From Flagellimonas algicola (lineage in GTDB: Bacteria > Bacteroidota > Bacteroidia > Flavobacteriales > Flavobacteriaceae): 64,000 nt of DNA. Both the position numbers and the translations under genes were made by a program. Below, piece after piece: positions 24,771 through 34,249 of the stretch (position 1 is its first letter; each line of letters starts with the position of its first letter). The notes under the pieces are model-generated. The model made no database searches, had not been told where the DNA came from, and worked only from the letters and a program-made list of their open reading frames with translations. Where the stretch lies: contig NZ_VCNI01000002.1 in the NCBI RefSeq assembly GCF_005937185.1, positions 1,240,001 through 1,304,000 of the forward strand. Reading direction: 5' to 3'.

Positions 24771-27152
24771 CTAAAACTGAAAACGATAACCAAAATCCGG
24801 GAAGAAACCTATTTGGTCCTCTCGATCAATATTGTTGCTAAGCCTGTTGTATCTTCTGGAAAAGATGTTGCTTTTATTGGTCACGTTCTGCATATCCACA
24901 TAAAACTGGTGCGACTGCTTTTTGCTTTTACTGTTTATCTTAAGCCCCAGCTTTACATCCCACCTAAAATAGCTGTCGTATTGTTGGCTATAGGCCAAAT
25001 CATCAAACAAAACCTCATAACCCATATTTCTGGAAGCTTCCAGATCTATTGGGGTGTAATATCTTCCTCCTGAATATGTAATTCGGGTATCTGCAAAGAA
25101 TTTGTTCTTTTTGGATTTGCCAACGGCCCATTCCTTACCTCCCAGCAAATTGACAACCTGTCCATTGTTGAAAGGAGAGTTGCGTTCTATACCATCACTA
25201 CCGGTGTATTTACTTTGGTAGAAAGAGGAGGTCAGCAGCACATAGTAATCCTGGCTAAAGAACTTTTCCAAGGTCAGCTCAACACCCTGATTGGTAGCGG
25301 TTCCATTGTTGACCAAGTCAATGGCATCTGTACTAAATCCAAAATCGGCTCCCTCGGTCAAGGTGGAGTAGCTGGAAGCAAATCGATCCACGGGAACGTT
25401 GTCTATGTCTTGGTAGTAAGCTTCCAGCTTGGCTCGCCATTTATCCCCTAGTTTTACATCATATCCAAAAACTAAGTGTGCACTTCTCACAAATTCCAAA
25501 TCCCTATTGGATTGCACTGGGGTACCATTGGTATCTTCATTCAAGAACAAAATGGGTGTTGGATTGTTTTGGGAATGTAAGCCATAACCCAAACTGAATC
25601 GGTGTTTGTCATTGGCCTCAAAACTAAGTCCTGCCCTTGGTTCCATTACAAATTGCTTGTTCAGGTCACTGTATAGACCATGCAGGCCGGCATTCAAGGT
25701 AAGTTTCTTGGAGAGTCGAAATTGACCTTGGGCAAAAGGTTGATATAAGGCCAGACTTTCATCCATTTCTATCAAGGTTACCAAATCGGAAAAACCATCA
25801 CCATCCAGATCTGGCTGCTCCTCACGATCTTGATTGCTGTAATCCAAAGCAAGGTTTTCGTATTGGAGTCCGGTTCTGAAGGTTATCTTATTATTGATTT
25901 TGGAGTTGAAAAGTGTGGAAAATGTAAGCCGATTTTCCTTTTCGTCATCTTTGGTATACAGCAAAAGGGTTTCTTGTGGGGTGTCCTTCTCAAAATAGCG
26001 ATCTGCAGTATACTTGCTGGAAGAAGTGGAAAACCCAGCAACGGTTCGGAGGTAGGATTTTTTCCCGAAGGGAATGGTGTGTTTAACGCCAATAACCCCA
26101 AAACCGGATTCCACATAGGCATCCTCGTCTTCTGCAGCGAATAAGTCATCGGCCTCAATATTATCACCCAAAAATTCAATGTCCGAAGTTCCCCCAATGC
26201 CAAACAGGGATAAACTTCCCAATTTTCCCTTTCCAAAGTTCAGATTGAAGGAGAAATCCCCATAATTTGGGTTAGCGGAGGTACCCGCCCCGGCCGACCC
26301 GATCAAACCGACAAGCGAATACCTTCCTGCAACCAAAAAAGAACCTTTATCACCCAGAGGGCCCTCTGCGGTGGCTTCCACCCCGGAAAACGCACCTACT
26401 TGGGCTGCGAATTCGTAGTCGTCCGTATTCCCGTTCCGTAAGCCAATATCAAAAACCCCACCTATGGCATTGCCATATTCCGCAGGGAATGCCGAAGTAA
26501 TAAAATCCGAATTTTTGAGCATATTGGGATTCAAGGCAGATACTGGACCCCCAGTTGTTCCTGCGGAGGAATAGTGATTGGGATTGGGAACTGGAATTCC
26601 TTCAATACGCCAAAGCAATCCGGTGGGGGAATTTCCACGGATAATGATATCGTTTCTACTGTCGTCTGGAGCAGAGACCCCGGCAAAATTAGCGGCCAAT
26701 CTACCGATATCTCCCCGTCCACCAGAAAAACGACCCACTTCCTCAATACCAAATTGTCTGGCAGATACTGTGGCCATTTTGTTTTTGGGCTTGTCCAGGT
26801 TGGAGTTTGAGGTCACCACCACTTCGGTCAAGGTATTGAAACTCTCAGTCAGGGTAATGTTCAACTGTACATCCTTGCCCGTAGTCACTTCAATATTGGG
26901 CACATAGGAATTCTCGTAGCCTAAATAACTTATTCGGATGCTTTGCCTGCCAATGGGAACATCTTTTAGGGTAAATCGACCGTCAAAATCGGTAATAACT
27001 CCTGTAGCAACATCCACATTGAGAAGCTCTATGGTGGCTCCTTCCAATGGGCTTTCAGACTGTTTGTCCAAAACAACTCCTTTAATAACTCCGGTTTGGG
27101 CAAATGCCAAGGAGGAGATCATCAGCGCTAGGGCCAAAATGGTTTTTTTCAT
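24771..27152 (-). CDS. TonB-dependent receptor with carboxypeptidase-like domain, divergent from LytS/LytTR pair
   Basis: 793 residues: signal peptide (LAFAQ), carboxypeptidase-like domain (~20-105), a plug with DIIIRGNSPTGLLWRIEGIPV, FPAEYGNAIGGVFDIGLRNGN, then the barrel ending in FPDFGYRFQF. The plug is of the type whose RGNSP motif is common in receptors of unknown substrate. The gene is divergent from a sensor kinase and LytTR regulator whose spacer holds a tandem repeat, so regulation by that pair is plausible. The ligand cannot be inferred from the sequence. Confidence 0.9.
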   Translation of the reverse strand: MKKTILALALMISSLAFAQTGVIKGVVLDKQSESPLEGATIELLNVDVATGVITDFDGRFTLKDVPIGRQSIRISYLGYENSYVPNIEVTTGKDVQLNITLTESFNTLTEVVVTSNSNLDKPKNKMATVSARQFGIEEVGRFSGGRGDIGRLAANFAGVSAPDDSRNDIIIRGNSPTGLLWRIEGIPVPNPNHYSSAGTTGGPVSALNPNMLKNSDFITSAFPAEYGNAIGGVFDIGLRNGNTDDYEFAAQVGAFSGVEATAEGPLGDKGSFLVAGRYSLVGLIGSAGAGTSANPNYGDFSFNLNFGKGKLGSLSLFGIGGTSDIEFLGDNIEADDLFAAEDEDAYVESGFGVIGVKHTIPFGKKSYLRTVAGFSTSSSKYTADRYFEKDTPQETLLLYTKDDEKENRLTFSTLFNSKINNKITFRTGLQYENLALDYSNQDREEQPDLDGDGFSDLVTLIEMDESLALYQPFAQGQFRLSKKLTLNAGLHGLYSDLNKQFVMEPRAGLSFEANDKHRFSLGYGLHSQNNPTPILFLNEDTNGTPVQSNRDLEFVRSAHLVFGYDVKLGDKWRAKLEAYYQDIDNVPVDRFASSYSTLTEGADFGFSTDAIDLVNNGTATNQGVELTLEKFFSQDYYVLLTSSFYQSKYTGSDGIERNSPFNNGQVVNLLGGKEWAVGKSKKNKFFADTRITYSGGRYYTPIDLEASRNMGYEVLFDDLAYSQQYDSYFRWDVKLGLKINSKSKKQSHQFYVDMQNVTNKSNIFSRRYNRLSNNIDREDQIGFFPDFGYRFQF

Positions 27153-27311
27153 GATGGGTTTATTTTTTGTTTCCCCGAAAGTCTCGGAATCCTTTGGATT
27201 GTCTGGTGGCCGAATGGGTGAATTGCTTATTTGCTTCCTGAACTGATATTCTATCCCTTAAGGCTTATTGGGGAGGTTTTGATTCCCATTTTGTCAAATA
27301 AGTCCGGTTCC

Positions 27312-27346
27312 TGACAATTCAATGGGATTATTGACGGTTCAATGGG
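27312..27346. promoter_or_regulatory. Tandem repeat, candidate LytTR-regulator binding site
   Basis: Two copies of TGACnnTTCAATGGG (27312-27326 and 27332-27346) with a 20-base period, i.e. about two helical turns. LytTR domains usually bind two direct repeats of ~9-10 bases spaced like this. The site is in the divergent spacer and 30 bases upstream of a -7-like box in front of the kinase gene. Confidence 0.6.
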
Positions 27347-27376
27347 TTGATTTCGATGGGAAGCCCCATGCATGTG

Positions 27377-27384
27377 TATCTTTA
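27377..27384 (+). promoter_or_regulatory. -7-like element in front of the kinase gene
   Basis: TATCTTTA matches TAnnTTTG in seven of eight positions. It would start transcription near 27391, just before the TTG at 27403, and puts the tandem repeats at about -80 to -45. Confidence 0.35.
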
Positions 27385-27402
27385 CACCAAGATGATTTTA
27401 CA

Positions 27403-28479
27403 TTGAAGAAAAAGACGATATACAAAATACTGTTTCGGTTGTTGGTGATCAACGTGGTCTTTTTTTTGATAAAAACCACCATGGAACAGGATGATGATGT
27501 GGTGGAGGGCTTGTTCAATCCTACAAGCATTTTCTATTATGTCACCGCATTTTTCCTGTTTATGTTTACCTGGGAGACCAACGATTGGCTGCTTAGAAAA
27601 CAACGTTTGAAAGGAGGGCTTGATTTTAAAAGCAGTCTGATCATTATAGGAAAAAATATGGCATTGTTGGCTCCGGTAACTGCTTTGATATATTATTTGG
27701 GCTTGTTTGCCTTTAGGGAGCGATGGGGAATTATTTGTGATGACCCTCCACATGTGGAATTTGTTACCGATTTCTTCAGGGCGACTTTACTGGGCTTGAC
27801 CGTTATTTTCTTTAATATGTTCCATTTTTCCATGACCCAAAGGGAAGAGCTAGCCAAACAGATGGAAGACCTAAAGCGGGAAATGCTGGCCTCCAAGTAC
27901 AGCTCCTTGAAGAACCAGATAAGCCCTCACTTTCTGTTCAATAGTTTAAATACGCTTACCTCTTTGATGTACGAAGACCGGGATTTGGCCTCCGACTTTG
28001 TGACCCGATTGGCATCCAGTTATCGCTATATTTTGGATCATCGGGAGCGGGATTTGGTGAGTTTAAAAAAAGAATTGGGTTTTTTGGATGCCTTTGTCTT
28101 TATGATGAACATAAGACACCGGGATGCGGTGGTCATTAAATCGGAAATCCAAAAAACATCGGAACAATTTCTTATACCAACCTTATCGGTCCAAATGCTG
28201 GTGGAAAATGCCCTCAAGCACAACTACTACAGTAAGGAAAAGCCTTTGGAAATTCAGATTTCAACCATTGGCAATGATGCTTTGACAGTTAGGAATAACC
28301 TTAGGAAAAGAAAACTTAAGGAAGAAACCACCCAATTGGGGTTGAAAAACATTAAAAAGCGATATTCTTACTATACCAATAAACAGGTTTTGGTCCGAGA
28401 AGAGGCTGATTTTTTTGAAGTGATCATTCCCTTATTGGATAAGGAAGTTACGGACATGAATCTGATAGCTATATCTTAA
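27403..28479 (+). CDS. LytS-type sensor histidine kinase
   Basis: 358 residues from TTG 27403. Membrane segments near 8-25, 43-57, 84-102 and 125-142, then the His_kinase domain with the phospho-acceptor H176 in NQISPHFLFNSLN, and a short ATPase domain with N-box LVENALKHNYY. An ATG at 27322 is also in frame, but the added 27 residues are unlike kinase N-termini and that ATG is part of a tandem repeat that looks like an operator. It is followed one base later by its LytTR response regulator. Confidence 0.88.
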   Translation: MKKKTIYKILFRLLVINVVFFLIKTTMEQDDDVVEGLFNPTSIFYYVTAFFLFMFTWETNDWLLRKQRLKGGLDFKSSLIIIGKNMALLAPVTALIYYLGLFAFRERWGIICDDPPHVEFVTDFFRATLLGLTVIFFNMFHFSMTQREELAKQMEDLKREMLASKYSSLKNQISPHFLFNSLNTLTSLMYEDRDLASDFVTRLASSYRYILDHRERDLVSLKKELGFLDAFVFMMNIRHRDAVVIKSEIQKTSEQFLIPTLSVQMLVENALKHNYYSKEKPLEIQISTIGNDALTVRNNLRKRKLKEETTQLGLKNIKKRYSYYTNKQVLVREEADFFEVIIPLLDKEVTDMNLIAIS

Positions 28480-28480
28480 T

Positions 28481-29236
28481 ATGAAGGCAGTTATTGTAGA
28501 GGATGAGGAATTTGCGTCCAAAAGATTGACCAAATTGGTGGGAGAGCTGGCCCCGGAGATTGAAATCTTGGCCAACATCAACTCTGTGGAAGCAGGATCT
28601 AGATGGTTTAAATCGAACGCACTCCCTGACCTTGTTTTTTTGGATATTCAGCTCAACGATGGTTACGGATTTGACATTTTGGATGGGATGGAGGATCATC
28701 CCCCAGTAATTTTTACAACGGCCTACAATGAGTTTGCCATACGCGGATTTAAATACAATGGGGTGGATTATTTGCTTAAGCCCATTGTTAAGTCCGATTT
28801 GAAAACGGCATTGGAGAAGTTCAAAAAAAATGTGACCCAAAATGGCCGAGGTTCCACCGAAAATCTGGAACATCTCAAGCAATTGTTCCATAAGGAGTAC
28901 AAGCATCGGTTTATGGTCAAGGTGGGCAATCAGTTTAGGTCATTTAATGTGGAGGATATTGCCTTTTTTAAATCGCACGAAGGGATGATTTGTTTGTATA
29001 CCCATGGCGGGCAGAGTTATCCTGTTGAATACACCATAGACCAACTGGAAAACATATTGAATCCCATTCATTTTTTTAGGATCAACCGCAAATTCATGGT
29101 CTCCGTCAAAGCAGTGGTCGAAATCCATAGTTACTTCAACAGTCGTTTGCTTCTAAAGCTTCTTCCAAAGGAGGAAGAACAGGTCATTGTGTCCAGGGAG
29201 CGGACCACCAACTTTAAAAAGTGGTTGGATATGTAA
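28481..29236 (+). CDS. LytTR-family response regulator
   Basis: 251 residues: receiver domain (~1-120) with acidic pocket EDEE, phospho-acceptor D55 (LVFLDIQLNDG) and conserved Lys (YLLKPI); LytTR DNA-binding domain (~140-250) with FMVKVGNQFRSFNVEDIAFF and FFRINRKFMVS. It pairs with the upstream kinase (one-base gap). Probable targets are its own operon and the divergent TonB receptor, because a LytTR-like tandem repeat lies in that spacer. Confidence 0.95.
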   Translation: MKAVIVEDEEFASKRLTKLVGELAPEIEILANINSVEAGSRWFKSNALPDLVFLDIQLNDGYGFDILDGMEDHPPVIFTTAYNEFAIRGFKYNGVDYLLKPIVKSDLKTALEKFKKNVTQNGRGSTENLEHLKQLFHKEYKHRFMVKVGNQFRSFNVEDIAFFKSHEGMICLYTHGGQSYPVEYTIDQLENILNPIHFFRINRKFMVSVKAVVEIHSYFNSRLLLKLLPKEEEQVIVSRERTTNFKKWLDM

Positions 29237-29318
29237 CAAATATTCCTTCCGGGTTACTAATCATCATCAGAAAGCTTTTCTAACTATCTTAGCCTATCAT
29301 TAATCTAAAAAACGCAAA

Positions 29319-31214
29319 ATGATGAAAAGGTATCTTATACTGATGATCTTGTCAGGACTTGTCATGTCTTGCAAAACCAAGAACATATCAAATGATTTAG
29401 CATCCCAAAACCCTATTACGGCCCAATTGGATTTGGTGAACCTTGAGAACGACAAAGTTCAGGTTACCATTGACCCGGGAAGGTTTGTGAGTGATACGGT
29501 GGTCTACAGATTGCCAAGAGTAGTTCAAGGAACCTATGCCGTGTCCGATTTTGGAAGGTATATTGAGGGACTGAAAGGGATGGATTATGATGGTAATGAA
29601 TTGGCAGGAACAAAACAAGACACCAATACATGGGTATTCTCCAACGCTCAAAACCTAAACAAAATAACCTATTGGGTCAATGACACTTTTGACCAAGAAA
29701 TTGAAGGTGGTATAGGGGCCGAAGTGCCATTTTCACCCTCTGGGACCAATATTGAGCCTAAACAGGTAATGCTCAACCTCCATGGCTTTGTGGGCTATTT
29801 TGATTCACTAAAAAACAACGCCTACGAGATTGGAATTACCTCTCCGGATACTTTTAATTATACTTCGCCACTGCAGGAAATCAATACCTCCCAAAGCGAG
29901 GATGGCAAGACCAAAACTTCAGTTTTTTATGCCAATCGTTATTTTGAAGTAACGGACAATCCCATGATGTACGGAGAAACTGAAGTGGAAGAATTTATGG
30001 TGGGGGGCATCAAAATTGTATTAAGCGTTTTCTCACCTAATGGAGTGCATACCGCCAAAGAGATAAAGGAAACAGTCCATAAAATGATGTTGGCCCAGAA
30101 AGAATATTTGGGCGACTTGGACAGTACCCCCCGTTACGACGTTCTGCTTTACCTGTCAGATACTGACAAAGAAGATTCACCAAAAGGATTTGGAGCTTTG
30201 GAACACCACACTTCAACTGTGGTTGTGCTTCCCGAAAATATGCAACCAGAGGCTTTGGCAGAGTCCATGATTGATGTGGTGGCGCACGAGTTTTTTCATA
30301 TTGTAACTCCCTTATCGGTCCATTCAGAAGATGTTCATTACTTTGATTACAACGAACCTACTTTTAGCAAGCATTTATGGCTTTATGAAGGGGTAACCGA
30401 ATATTTTGCGCAGCATTTTCAGGTGTATGAAGGATTGATAGACGAACCTGAGTACTTTTCCAGAACGACCCAAAAAATAAATGGCTCCCGATCCAACTAT
30501 GATGATTCCATGAGTTTTACCCAAATGAGTGAGAACATATTGGAAAGTCCATACAAAGAAAACTATGCCAATGTGTATCTCAAAGGAGCGCTTATAGGGA
30601 TGTGTGTTGATATTTTAATGCGGGAGAACAGTAATGGTCAGCGAAGTCTTCGCTCCCTACTGGCAGAATTATCCACAAAGTATGGCAAAAACAGACCTTT
30701 TGCAGATGATAACCTGGTTGCTGAAATTACAGCTATGACATACCCTGCTGTTGGAGAATTCTTGACCACTCATGTAAAGGGCACAACGCCCATTGATTAT
30801 GATGCATTCTTTGAAAAAGTGGGACTTCATTTTGGAGAAGCCAAGGTTGAGACCAATTATATTCAAAATGCGGGGAACTTGATTGTTGGTGCCGATCGTG
30901 AAAAGGGTGGAATCAAGTTTAATGATTTGGTGACCAACAACAGTTTCTGGACCGAGAATGGGGCGCAACCCAATGATTTGTTCAAATCAATCAATGGTAC
31001 GGAGGTAAACCTGGCCAATGCAAACCAAGTTTTTGGTGAGGTGTTTTCATGGAAACCTGGTAAGGAAATAGAAGTAGTACTTTTACGCGAAGGAGAGGAA
31101 GTTTTGATAAATACCACTACCACACCTTCTTATACGAAAGCCAAAACATTATTGGAAAATCCAGAAGCAACCAAACCCCAGAAAGAACTGAGGAATGCTT
31201 GGTTAAAGGGATAG
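29319..31214 (+). CDS. M61-family metallopeptidase with C-terminal PDZ, lipoprotein
   Basis: 631 residues; lipobox at LVMSC (Cys near 18). An N-terminal all-beta domain is followed by a zinc peptidase core with HExxH near 323-327 (VAHEFFHIVTPL) and the third ligand Glu in LYEGVTEYFAQHF, about 30 residues on. The C-terminal ~100 residues contain a PDZ-type fold (FNDLVTNNSFWTENGAQPNDLFKSING). M61 enzymes are glycyl aminopeptidases/endopeptidases; this one would act at the outer membrane or in the periplasm. The ATG doublet at 29319/29322 makes the start uncertain by one residue. Confidence 0.92.
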   Translation: MMKRYLILMILSGLVMSCKTKNISNDLASQNPITAQLDLVNLENDKVQVTIDPGRFVSDTVVYRLPRVVQGTYAVSDFGRYIEGLKGMDYDGNELAGTKQDTNTWVFSNAQNLNKITYWVNDTFDQEIEGGIGAEVPFSPSGTNIEPKQVMLNLHGFVGYFDSLKNNAYEIGITSPDTFNYTSPLQEINTSQSEDGKTKTSVFYANRYFEVTDNPMMYGETEVEEFMVGGIKIVLSVFSPNGVHTAKEIKETVHKMMLAQKEYLGDLDSTPRYDVLLYLSDTDKEDSPKGFGALEHHTSTVVVLPENMQPEALAESMIDVVAHEFFHIVTPLSVHSEDVHYFDYNEPTFSKHLWLYEGVTEYFAQHFQVYEGLIDEPEYFSRTTQKINGSRSNYDDSMSFTQMSENILESPYKENYANVYLKGALIGMCVDILMRENSNGQRSLRSLLAELSTKYGKNRPFADDNLVAEITAMTYPAVGEFLTTHVKGTTPIDYDAFFEKVGLHFGEAKVETNYIQNAGNLIVGADREKGGIKFNDLVTNNSFWTENGAQPNDLFKSINGTEVNLANANQVFGEVFSWKPGKEIEVVLLREGEEVLINTTTTPSYTKAKTLLENPEATKPQKELRNAWLKG

Positions 31215-31233
31215 GAACACTTTTCTAGATAAA

Positions 31234-31263
31234 AAAGGCCCCAACATATGTTGGGGCCTTTTA
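31234..31263. terminator. Bidirectional terminator between M61 and ahcY genes
   Basis: A perfect palindrome of 28 bases centred on CATATG with GGCCCC arms and T-runs on both strands. It serves the convergent M61 and ahcY transcripts. Confidence 0.9.
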
Positions 31264-31288
31264 TTTATTTGACGATACCTTAAAAGGT

Positions 31289-32605
31289 CTAGTATCTATA
31301 ATATTCTGGTTTATAGGGGCCTTGAACTGTAACACCAATATATTCTGCTTGATCCTCCCTAAGTTCTGTAAGCTCCGCTCCCAATCTGGAAAGGTGCAAT
31401 TTTGCCACTTTTTCGTCCAAATGCTTGGGCAGCATATATACTTCGTTACCGTATTTATCACTGTGTTTCCATAACTCAATTTGGGCCAATGTCTGGTTGG
31501 TAAACGAATTACTCATAACAAAACTTGGATGCCCTGTTGCACAACCCAAGTTGACCAATCGTCCTTCAGCCAAAACAATAACGTCTTTGCCATCAATGGT
31601 ATACTTATCCACTTGCGGCTTGATCTCATCTTTGGTATTGCCATAGGTGCCATTCAACCAGGCCATGTCAATTTCATTGTCAAAGTGCCCAATGTTACAC
31701 ACAATGGCCTTGTCCTTCAACGCACGGAAATGTTCTTCACGGATAATGTCCTTATTTCCTGTGGTGGTAATAACCACATCAGCATTGCCAACAACAGTTT
31801 CCAGTTTCTTCACTTCATATCCGTCCATACAAGCTTGCAAGGCACAGATAGGATCAATTTCTGTTACAGTGACAATAGCACCGGCACCTCTAAAAGACGC
31901 TGCGGTTCCTTTGCCAACATCACCATAACCGGCAACAACCACACGTTTTCCAGCCAACATCGTATCTGTGGCCCGTCTAATGGCGTCCACCGCGCTTTCT
32001 CGACATCCGTATTTGTTGTCAAATTTTGACTTGGTTACAGAATCGTTCACGTTGATGGCAGGCATGGGAAGGGTTCCGTTCTTGACCCGATCGTACAAGC
32101 GATGTACCCCAGTGGTGGTTTCCTCAGAAAGACCCTTAACTCCAGAAGCCAATTCTGGAAATTGATCCAAAACCATATTGGTTAAATCCCCACCATCATC
32201 CAAGATCATGTTCAAGGGCTGTCTGTCCTCTCCAAAGAATAAGGTTTGTTCTATACACCAGTCAAATTCTTCCTCGGTCATACCTTTCCAAGCATAAACA
32301 GGAATTCCGGCAGCTGCAATGGCTGCGGCCGCATGATCCTGGGTAGAGAAAATATTACAGGAACTCCAAGTCACATCGGCACCCAATTCAACCAAGGTCT
32401 CTATCAAAACAGCAGTTTGGATGGTCATATGTAGGCATCCAGCAATACGGGAACCTTTTAATGGTTGTTCGTCCTTGTATTCTTCCCGCAACGCCATAAG
32501 ACCTGGCATTTCCGCCTCTGCAAGTTCAATTTCTTTTCGCCCCCAATCCGCAAGGGAAATGTCTTTTACCTTAAATGGTACATAGGGAATTGTCTTTGTG
32601 CTCAT
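31289..32605 (-). CDS. ahcY: Adenosylhomocysteinase
   Basis: 438 residues. Hydrolyses S-adenosylhomocysteine to adenosine and homocysteine in the methyl cycle. Clear hallmarks: [15 protein letters not shown], the NAD-binding GYGDVGKG motif in the middle, [11 protein letters not shown], and the C-terminal PDHYRY-like end (PEYYRY) that reaches the neighbouring subunit. Length is normal. A -7 promoter element is at 32650-32657. No SAH riboswitch is visible in the ~40-base leader. Confidence 0.98.
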   Translation of the reverse strand: MSTKTIPYVPFKVKDISLADWGRKEIELAEAEMPGLMALREEYKDEQPLKGSRIAGCLHMTIQTAVLIETLVELGADVTWSSCNIFSTQDHAAAAIAAAGIPVYAWKGMTEEEFDWCIEQTLFFGEDRQPLNMILDDGGDLTNMVLDQFPELASGVKGLSEETTTGVHRLYDRVKNGTLPMPAINVNDSVTKSKFDNKYGCRESAVDAIRRATDTMLAGKRVVVAGYGDVGKGTAASFRGAGAIVTVTEIDPICALQACMDGYEVKKLETVVGNADVVITTTGNKDIIREEHFRALKDKAIVCNIGHFDNEIDMAWLNGTYGNTKDEIKPQVDKYTIDGKDVIVLAEGRLVNLGCATGHPSFVMSNSFTNQTLAQIELWKHSDKYGNEVYMLPKHLDEKVAKLHLSRLGAELTELREDQAEYIGVTVQGPYKPEYYRY

Positions 32606-32649
32606 CTTTTATTTTAATTAACTTTATGTAGCTTAGCTCTAACAGTCAG

Positions 32650-32657
32650 CAAAGATA
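32650..32657 (-). promoter_or_regulatory. -7 element of the ahcY promoter
   Basis: Perfect TATCTTTG on the minus strand, 44 bases in front of the ahcY start. A convincing -33 box was not found. Confidence 0.5.
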
Positions 32658-32679
32658 CGAAATCACCTAACTAATAGTC

Positions 32680-33321
32680 GTGCCATTATATAAAACCATA
32701 CCCATTTCACCCACAACATCCGTATATGTTTGGAAGGTCACCGAACCGGAAGATGAACTTTCCAAAGGCGTAAAACTTACCCCGCATTGCCAAAAAAGGG
32801 TAGATGGCATGAAGTCAGAACTTCATCGCAGGGCTTTTTTGAGTATCAGGCACTTAATGGCAGAAGCCGGATATGAGGATCACGATATGTTCTACGACGA
32901 TTTTGGAAAACCCCATTTGCATGATGGAAACCATATTTCCATTACCCATTCCCGAAATTTTACAGGGATTATTTTGAGCAAAACGGACGAAGTAGGAATC
33001 GATATTGAAATGCAGCGGGAGAAGATTCTTAGGATAGCCCATAAATTTACGCCGCTGGAAGAATACCGTACTTTGGCCAATACCGAAGCCATTATAAGAA
33101 AACTGACCATTGTTTGGGGTGCAAAGGAATCCCTATATAAAATTTATGCGGAACAGGGGCTTAGCTTTCTCAGGCATATTGATGTGATGGATTTTGCCTT
33201 TGATGACAAACGCACAGTAGCCAAAATTGCTTACAAGGGTAAAAAATCCAATTATGGAATTGAATTTTTGGAGTTTGAAGGTTTCACTTGTGTATTTGCG
33301 CACAAAATGATGGGCAACTGA
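32680..33321 (+). CDS. 4'-phosphopantetheinyl transferase superfamily protein
   Basis: 213 residues, start GTG at 32680. Sfp-type motifs: DFGKPHL with ISITHSRNF, EVGIDIEMQR (Mg-binding Asp/Glu) and VWGAKESLYKIY (catalytic Lys/Glu). It would load phosphopantetheine from CoA onto acyl- or peptidyl-carrier proteins. It is divergent from ahcY and 45 bases upstream of the thiamine operon on the same strand; no functional link to thiamine is evident. Confidence 0.9.
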   Translation: MPLYKTIPISPTTSVYVWKVTEPEDELSKGVKLTPHCQKRVDGMKSELHRRAFLSIRHLMAEAGYEDHDMFYDDFGKPHLHDGNHISITHSRNFTGIILSKTDEVGIDIEMQREKILRIAHKFTPLEEYRTLANTEAIIRKLTIVWGAKESLYKIYAEQGLSFLRHIDVMDFAFDDKRTVAKIAYKGKKSNYGIEFLEFEGFTCVFAHKMMGN

Positions 33322-33366
33322 TGGGGTCTTTTTACTAGCTTTGCTGCTTAAAATTCAGCATTACCC

Positions 33367-33627
33367 ATGAAAATCTCTGTTGAACTCACCTTGACTCCAC
33401 TTCAGGACAATTTTGAACCACCCATCATAGCATTTATCAAAAAGCTAAGAGCATCTGGCCTACAGGTTCTTGAAAACCCTTTAAGCACCCAAGTATATGG
33501 GAATTATGACGAAGTGATGGGCTTACTTCAATCCGAAATAAGGCAAAGCTTTGAGCAATTGGAACATGTGGTGTTGAGCATGAGGCTTGTAAAATCTGAC
33601 CGAAGCGGGTATGAGCCACATTTTTGA
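33367..33627 (+). CDS. Thiamine-binding protein (MTH1187/YkoF-like)
   Basis: 86 residues with the ferredoxin-like beta-alpha-beta pattern of the Thiamine_BP/DUF77 family (ISVELTLTPLQDNFEPPIIAF, then a Gly-Asn-Tyr strand and a long helix). Relatives bind thiamine or thiamine-phosphate precursors. It overlaps the next gene (permease) by 17 bases, and together with the permease and kinase forms a thiamine salvage set. Confidence 0.85.
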   Translation: MKISVELTLTPLQDNFEPPIIAFIKKLRASGLQVLENPLSTQVYGNYDEVMGLLQSEIRQSFEQLEHVVLSMRLVKSDRSGYEPHF

Positions 33628-34249
33628 TTGGATTTTTTCGCAATACCAAGGCGTTCCGACCCATATCGTTGTATTGGAACTGATCAGTGTGGTCTTTGCA
33701 TTGCTTAGTGTTTGGTATTCCAAACGGGAAAATATCTTGGTCTATCCTACTGGAATTGTTGGAACTGGAATTGCAGCGTATATTTTGCTTTTTTATGGTT
33801 TACTGGGTGATATGCTCATCAATACCTACTATTTTATCATGAGTATTGTTGGGTGGTACCTGTGGACTAGAAAAGTAGATGAAACCCATTTCGTTCCCAT
33901 TACCATGACTACAAAAAATGAGAAAAAATGGTCAATTCTGTTGTTTGTGGGGACCTTGATTTTTGTCTCTATTGTTTATACGGTAGCAGACAAGTTCAAC
34001 GTATGGACGGCCTATGTTGATACCGTAACAACAGCCATTTTCTTTGTTGGGATGTGGCTAATGGCCAAGAAAAAACTGGAGAACTGGGTATATTGGATTG
34101 TAGGTGATATCATTACCGTACCCTTGTATTGGTATAAGGGACTAATTTTTAGTTCCCTCCTCTATTTTTTGCTAACCATAATTGCCATTTATGGCTATAA
34201 GGCATGGAAGAAAAACTTGGGCAAGAGCCCTCAGACCTTGTTAAAGTAG
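33611..34249 (+). CDS. pnuT: PnuC/PnuT-family vitamin permease (thiamine probable)
   Basis: 212 residues with seven predicted membrane helices. The family signatures are VFALLSVWYSKRENILVYPTG near 28-47 and MLINTYYFIMSIVGWYLW near 70-88. PnuC transports nicotinamide riboside; the PnuT branch transports thiamine. The thiamine-binding protein before it and the P-loop kinase after it favour PnuT. These facilitators rely on trapping by phosphorylation, which the next gene could provide. It overlaps the next gene by 46 bases. Confidence 0.85.
   Translation: MSHIFDWIFSQYQGVPTHIVVLELISVVFALLSVWYSKRENILVYPTGIVGTGIAAYILLFYGLLGDMLINTYYFIMSIVGWYLWTRKVDETHFVPITMTTKNEKKWSILLFVGTLIFVSIVYTVADKFNVWTAYVDTVTTAIFFVGMWLMAKKKLENWVYWIVGDIITVPLYWYKGLIFSSLLYFLLTIIAIYGYKAWKKNLGKSPQTLLK

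Noticed and set aside
27322..27402. Upstream extension of the LytS-type kinase frame
   Set aside because: The ATG is part of the first tandem repeat, a promoter-like box lies inside, and the residues do not look like a kinase N-terminus. Not fully excluded.
32606..32679. SAM/SAH riboswitch in front of ahcY
   Set aside because: The predicted leader is about 40 bases and shows no pseudoknot or conserved block of these riboswitches.
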